This document shows positions 60,472-64,000 of a stretch of 64,000 bases of DNA, one piece after another (positions within the stretch are counted from its first letter, which is position 1; each line of letters opens with the position of its first letter). Both the position numbers and the translations under genes were made by a program. The notes under the pieces are model-generated. The model made no database searches, was not told the DNA's origin, and saw nothing but the letters and a program-made list of their open reading frames with translations. Origin of the DNA: Prostheceraeus crozeri (lineage: Eukaryota; Platyhelminthes; Polycladida; Euryleptidae); assembly GCA_907163375.1 (NCBI GenBank), contig CAJQUW010005307.1, positions 1-64,000 of the forward strand. The letters run 5' to 3'.

Positions 60472-63400
60472 TAATAATCTGTATTTGCAGACAAAATAGA
60501 TGAAGGAAACAGACAAGTCAAAGACATAATTGCAAATACAAAAGCCCTTTAGGGCTTCAAATCAAACAGTTACAAGTAGGTTTCTGAAATAAGCTTGCGC
60601 ACGTAACCTGTCATTCCTCTACCAAATATCTACGAAATATGAAGAGATGCTTTTCTTGAACTCTGTTATTGTATTCACATTAATTTCTTCCAATGAGATA
60701 CAATTTCCACAGTGTAGAAGTGGCTATAGTATAGTCATGGTGTGCAAGCCTCGTTTCCAGTTGGAAATTGTGGCCTCTATTTGTTTGGTAGCAAGCCTGC
60801 CGAAAAAAGTCGTTGAAGTCTACATTAACATAGCCATTAATAATTTTAAACAAGAAAATCAGACGGTATCGCAAACGACGAGCCTTGAGGAGGTTGAGCT
60901 GTTGTAGGCGAGATCTGTAAGAAAGGTCTCTTAGTCTAGGAAAGAACAAGGTGAATTTGTACAGATTCGATGCAGTCCGAAGCGTAAGAGTATTTAGGAT
61001 ACCACACTAGAGAGCCAAATTCAATAATAAATCTCACTTTGGCTTTGTACAACGTAGTAAGAGCGTATGTATCTCTAGTTTTGAAGGACTTCTTTTCCCA
61101 ACATGCGATTCGCTTTTTAAATGGCGACTTGTATGTGTGGTATAAAGATGTTGGACTTCGTTGAATCTATTGATATACCAAAGTCTTTGAACTTGCTTAT
61201 TGAGTTCAAACGTGCTTCATTCAAAAAGTATTGGTTGCAGTTATTTCTTCTGCCAAAGTGCATTATATTGGATTTGGACAAGTTCATCGGCATGTCGTTG
61301 TTTTTTTGACCAACTACCCAGGTTTATGATATCTCCCTGCAACAATTCTGAGGCGTGCCTTTGACTATTTGTATCTTTCTTGAATGAGATCCAAATTTTG
61401 AGGTCATCAGCATACTTTAAAAGCTTTGTGTGTTCAATGGTGTCATCAATGTCATTCACAAAAATAGAGAATAGGGTAGACCCGATAACTGATCCTTGAA
61501 TGACACCACTTTTTACGGGCAGATACGATGAGCAGGAATTATGTATCGTGACGGCTTGCCTCCAATCAGATAAAAAGTCCGATATCCATTTGTGAAGCTG
61601 ACCCCCGATAGAGAACGATGACAATTTTCTCAACAATAGTGAGTGAGGCACCACATCGAACGCTTTCTAAAATCCACGGAGACTAGGTCCAGACAATTCC
61701 CACGATCAAGCTCACACAACAGATTATCGTAGAAGATAAGGCCAGCGGATTCAATCAAGCGCTTGGGAACAAATCCATGTTGCGACTTATTGATAATTGG
61801 CTATTGGAAGTGATATGCTCCATTAATGCAGACCTTATGATACGCTCCATCAATTTGCAAACTGAACTGGATTGCGCAACAGGTCGAAAATTGCCAAAGT
61901 CTGTCTTTGACCCAGATTTGTGAATGGGTGTGATAGTCAAAGTAAATACCCTGTGGGAACGAATCTTGCGAAAAACTGGCGAATGTCAGCTGCAGAATAT
62001 CATGCTAAAGTTCAGTCATATTTGCGGGATATTCGCTGGCGAAGTTCGCCGGCGACAATTCGCGCTCTATATGTCACCTTTTACTTTTGACTTTCTCTTA
62101 TTTTCTTCAGTAATCCACCTTTACAGCCGAGGCTCTATTCTCTCCCTCACCTCCTCACTATCCCCCACATATGGCTAATCTATCTAAGAAATAAGTGCAG
62201 ACTATCATTCTTTGATAATGATAAGAATATAGAGAATCCGCATATATCAATTTTCATAACATCTCTTGACATTCAATAATTTACAACAATGACAAATATT
62301 TGAATAATATCATAGTAATTACTGCGACATTTATGAAAGATAAATACTTTTTTTAGTTTAAGCCTTCGTGAATTAAAAAAATATCCCTTTTTATCAGATC
62401 AGACTGAGTATAATATATTTTCATGTGAAGGTAATATACGAACATTACTACTTACCACTAATTAGTTGCTACAATATCCACGATTTCGCCGGTTGGCGAA
62501 AAATCAGCTCGCATTAGTAAACAAATATCTACCAACTAATTATAGCAACTTTTTCGCCACCTGTCGTTTTTTAATTTTACACATGTTATTGGATAAATGA
62601 TGACCATTTTCACATGCGGAGATAGTTTTTACACGAAAATGAACCTTTAAAAAAATTATCCACAAAATCGCTACCTCGCCAGATAATCTGTTGATATTAG
62701 CAAGATGCGTTCCCACAGGGTAATTTCGCCGGTTTCTTATGGGTAGCAGTACAAATTGGGGTGGAAAATGATAAGATGGCGTGATCGGATGTAGAGAAAA
62801 CTTCACCGACGCTGAGACTGTCTATGCTAGTATCAGGTGATGAGAAGATCAAATCGAGGGTTGTAGATGAGGCGGGACGAGTTGGTAGATGAACATGTTG
62901 ATTCAAGAAATTGTCGGCCATTGAACAATTGAAACCATTGAACAACATTGAACTCCATTGAACAAAGCGGTTATTACAATTGATGTGTGTAACATCATTC
63001 CAAGATACATTTGGCAGGTTGAAATCTCCAATAAGTATGTATCTGTGGGCATCACCTTGAGCGCAGTCAGAAAGATACAGAAAGAGTTCATCATCATTTT
63101 CTAAATTATGATATGGAGGTCGGTACATGCAGGTAATGCATAACAGCTTCTCATTGGTTTCATTATCATGAACAACACAAGTGATGGCTTCAACAAAGTT
63201 ATTTAAGTACATGGATATAAGTTTGATGGGGATGTAAATGAGTACACCACCTCCTTTCGCACCAATACGATCACATCTGAACATGTTATAATTTGGAATG
63301 AAAAAGAAATAATCGGGAAGACTACTGTCACACCAATTCTCCGTTATACATACAATAATAGGTTTATAGAGCATAACATAAGCACATAAATGAGATACTT

Positions 63401-63810
63401 TGTTTACAATGGACCGTGCATTTGTGTAAAAGAAGCTGAGTTCTTTACATCTTGTGTTTGAATGAATAGTCGGATAGTCGGTGAAATAAGTGTTTTGTTG
63501 CATGCATAATGAAACAAGATAAGGAGACAATTGATACATTGAGCTACGATAGAATTTTGTAACAAACTTAAAATAAAGAGAGAAGTGGGAGAGCAAACTG
63601 CTGTTGTCCTGAAAATCACGGAAAAGTCATAAGATCTGGTTTGCAATATCAAGTTTATCAATAACTTGACCATTGTGGTAAAGCTTTCCGGATCGTATGC
63701 CAATGTTGTCGTTATTGCCTGAAGTTCTTCTGAGTTCTTGAGCCTTTTCTCGCAAGCGCTTCTCCTCTTGCCTCACTAAGTAGCTTGAACCCTTGTTGAC
63801 ATAGATTCTA
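60472..63810 (-). pseudogene. CR1-like LINE, minus strand, near full-length but degenerate
   Basis: From right to left: 63800-63627 gives the end of ORF1 (EEKRLREKAQELRRT...NIGIRSGKLYHNGQ). 63596-62730 is an AP-type endonuclease (FYTNARSIVNK, ITENWCD, GGGVLIYI, CMYRPPY, LIGDFNLP, TLDLIF, SDHAILSF). 61946-61240 is reverse transcriptase in pieces (TPIHKSGSKTDFGNFRPVAQSS, a VPHSLLLRKL piece, GVIQGSVIGSTLFSIFVNDI, LKYADDLKI). 60949-60680 is the C-terminus (LFKIINGYVNVDF). The tail reads GCCCTAAAGGGC...AATAATAATC. The endonuclease-RT linker is deleted, and several frameshifts are present. Confidence 0.85.
61949..62720. mobile_element. non-autonomous DNA transposon (MITE), 772 bp, TA-flanked
   Basis: Inverted ends CCCTGTGGGAACG-x-ATCTTGC match on both sides over about 21 bp and are bounded by TA (61947-61948, 62721-62722). 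No coding capacity. Inserted in the CR1-like LINE. TA targeting suggests Tc1/mariner-type mobilisation. Confidence 0.82.
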
Positions 63811-63813
63811 CCA

Positions 63814-64000
63814 CAGTGGTGGGCAAAGCGTGGCCCGCCGAGACATTTTGGGTGGCCCGCCACCGCCTCTCATATTTAAAGTGGCCCGCGGACATTATTT
63901 GAATTGATGATATGAAAATGACTCACTCCAACTTCGACTTTTGGGAGGTGCATCTAAGGGTGAGGGAAACTCTTTAGAATTTGCAAAACTATTAATTAAC
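63814..64000. mobile_element. probable hAT element terminus, truncated by the window edge
   Basis: CAGTGGTGGGCAAAGCGTGGCCCGCC at the start, with further GTGGCCCGC words, is typical of hAT transposon ends. The other end is outside the window, so the duplication cannot be tested. Confidence 0.5.

Overview
The window is animal nuclear DNA, probably from an invertebrate and possibly marine. It contains spliced genes with GT/AG introns, TATA boxes, AATAAA signals, several animal transposon families (RTE-like and CR1-like LINEs, an LTR retrotransposon, mariner, P element, hAT end, Polinton/Maverick), and long stretches without genes. No ordinary host gene was recognised; almost everything identifiable is mobile DNA. 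The species cannot be named from this sequence alone.

The first 45 kb is a nest of insertions inside an old LINE (pieces at about 1980-2163 and 43914-45275). An LTR retrotransposon with 184-bp LTRs sits in it (2164-31028, target duplication GCCTG). A 24,069-bp Polinton sits inside the reverse transcriptase of that retrotransposon (3026-27094, target duplication TTCGTC, ends AGTAGTAAG...CTTACTACT). A mariner-type transposon sits in the 3' LTR (29609-31019, TA). A second, non-autonomous Polinton-like element (31053-43913) lies just beyond, with the same AGTAGTAA...TTACTACT ends, two inverted arms of about 5 kb and a 2.9-kb unique centre.

The Polinton carries a near-complete virus-like gene set. 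Plus strand: a spliced leader gene of unknown function, a DEDDh exonuclease-like protein, a conserved 136-aa protein, a RING-like protein, a basic/hydrophobic core-like protein, the packaging ATPase, a 230-aa conserved protein, a Cys-rich protein, integrase with chromodomain, a protein VI-like protein, the major capsid protein, an adenain-type protease, and two paralogous penton-like proteins. Minus strand: two PC4-like paralogues, a TATA-binding-protein-like gene, a spliced protein-primed DNA polymerase B, and an accessory module near the right end. Several late genes carry single-base losses.

The most interesting observation is a compact 181-aa TBP-like gene (13104-12559, minus) directly downstream of two PC4-like genes. 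In addition, an ATGCAAA motif recurs in the short spacers just upstream of the late genes. Together these suggest the element encodes its own transcription-initiation factor and has a dedicated late promoter. A second architectural signature is a mini-exon consisting of just the ATG, used by the leader gene and the polymerase and possibly, by alternative splicing, by the exonuclease gene.

From 45.3 to 52.7 kb nothing coding was recognised. A second RTE-like LINE (52690-57353) is split by a P-element-type transposon (53100-56672, 8-bp duplication ATCTGAAT) whose THAP-transposase frame is open except for one in-frame TAG. A CR1-like LINE fragment lies at 59080-59525, and a longer one on the minus strand (60472-63810) is interrupted by a 772-bp MITE (61949-62720). 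The window ends in what looks like the terminus of a hAT element.
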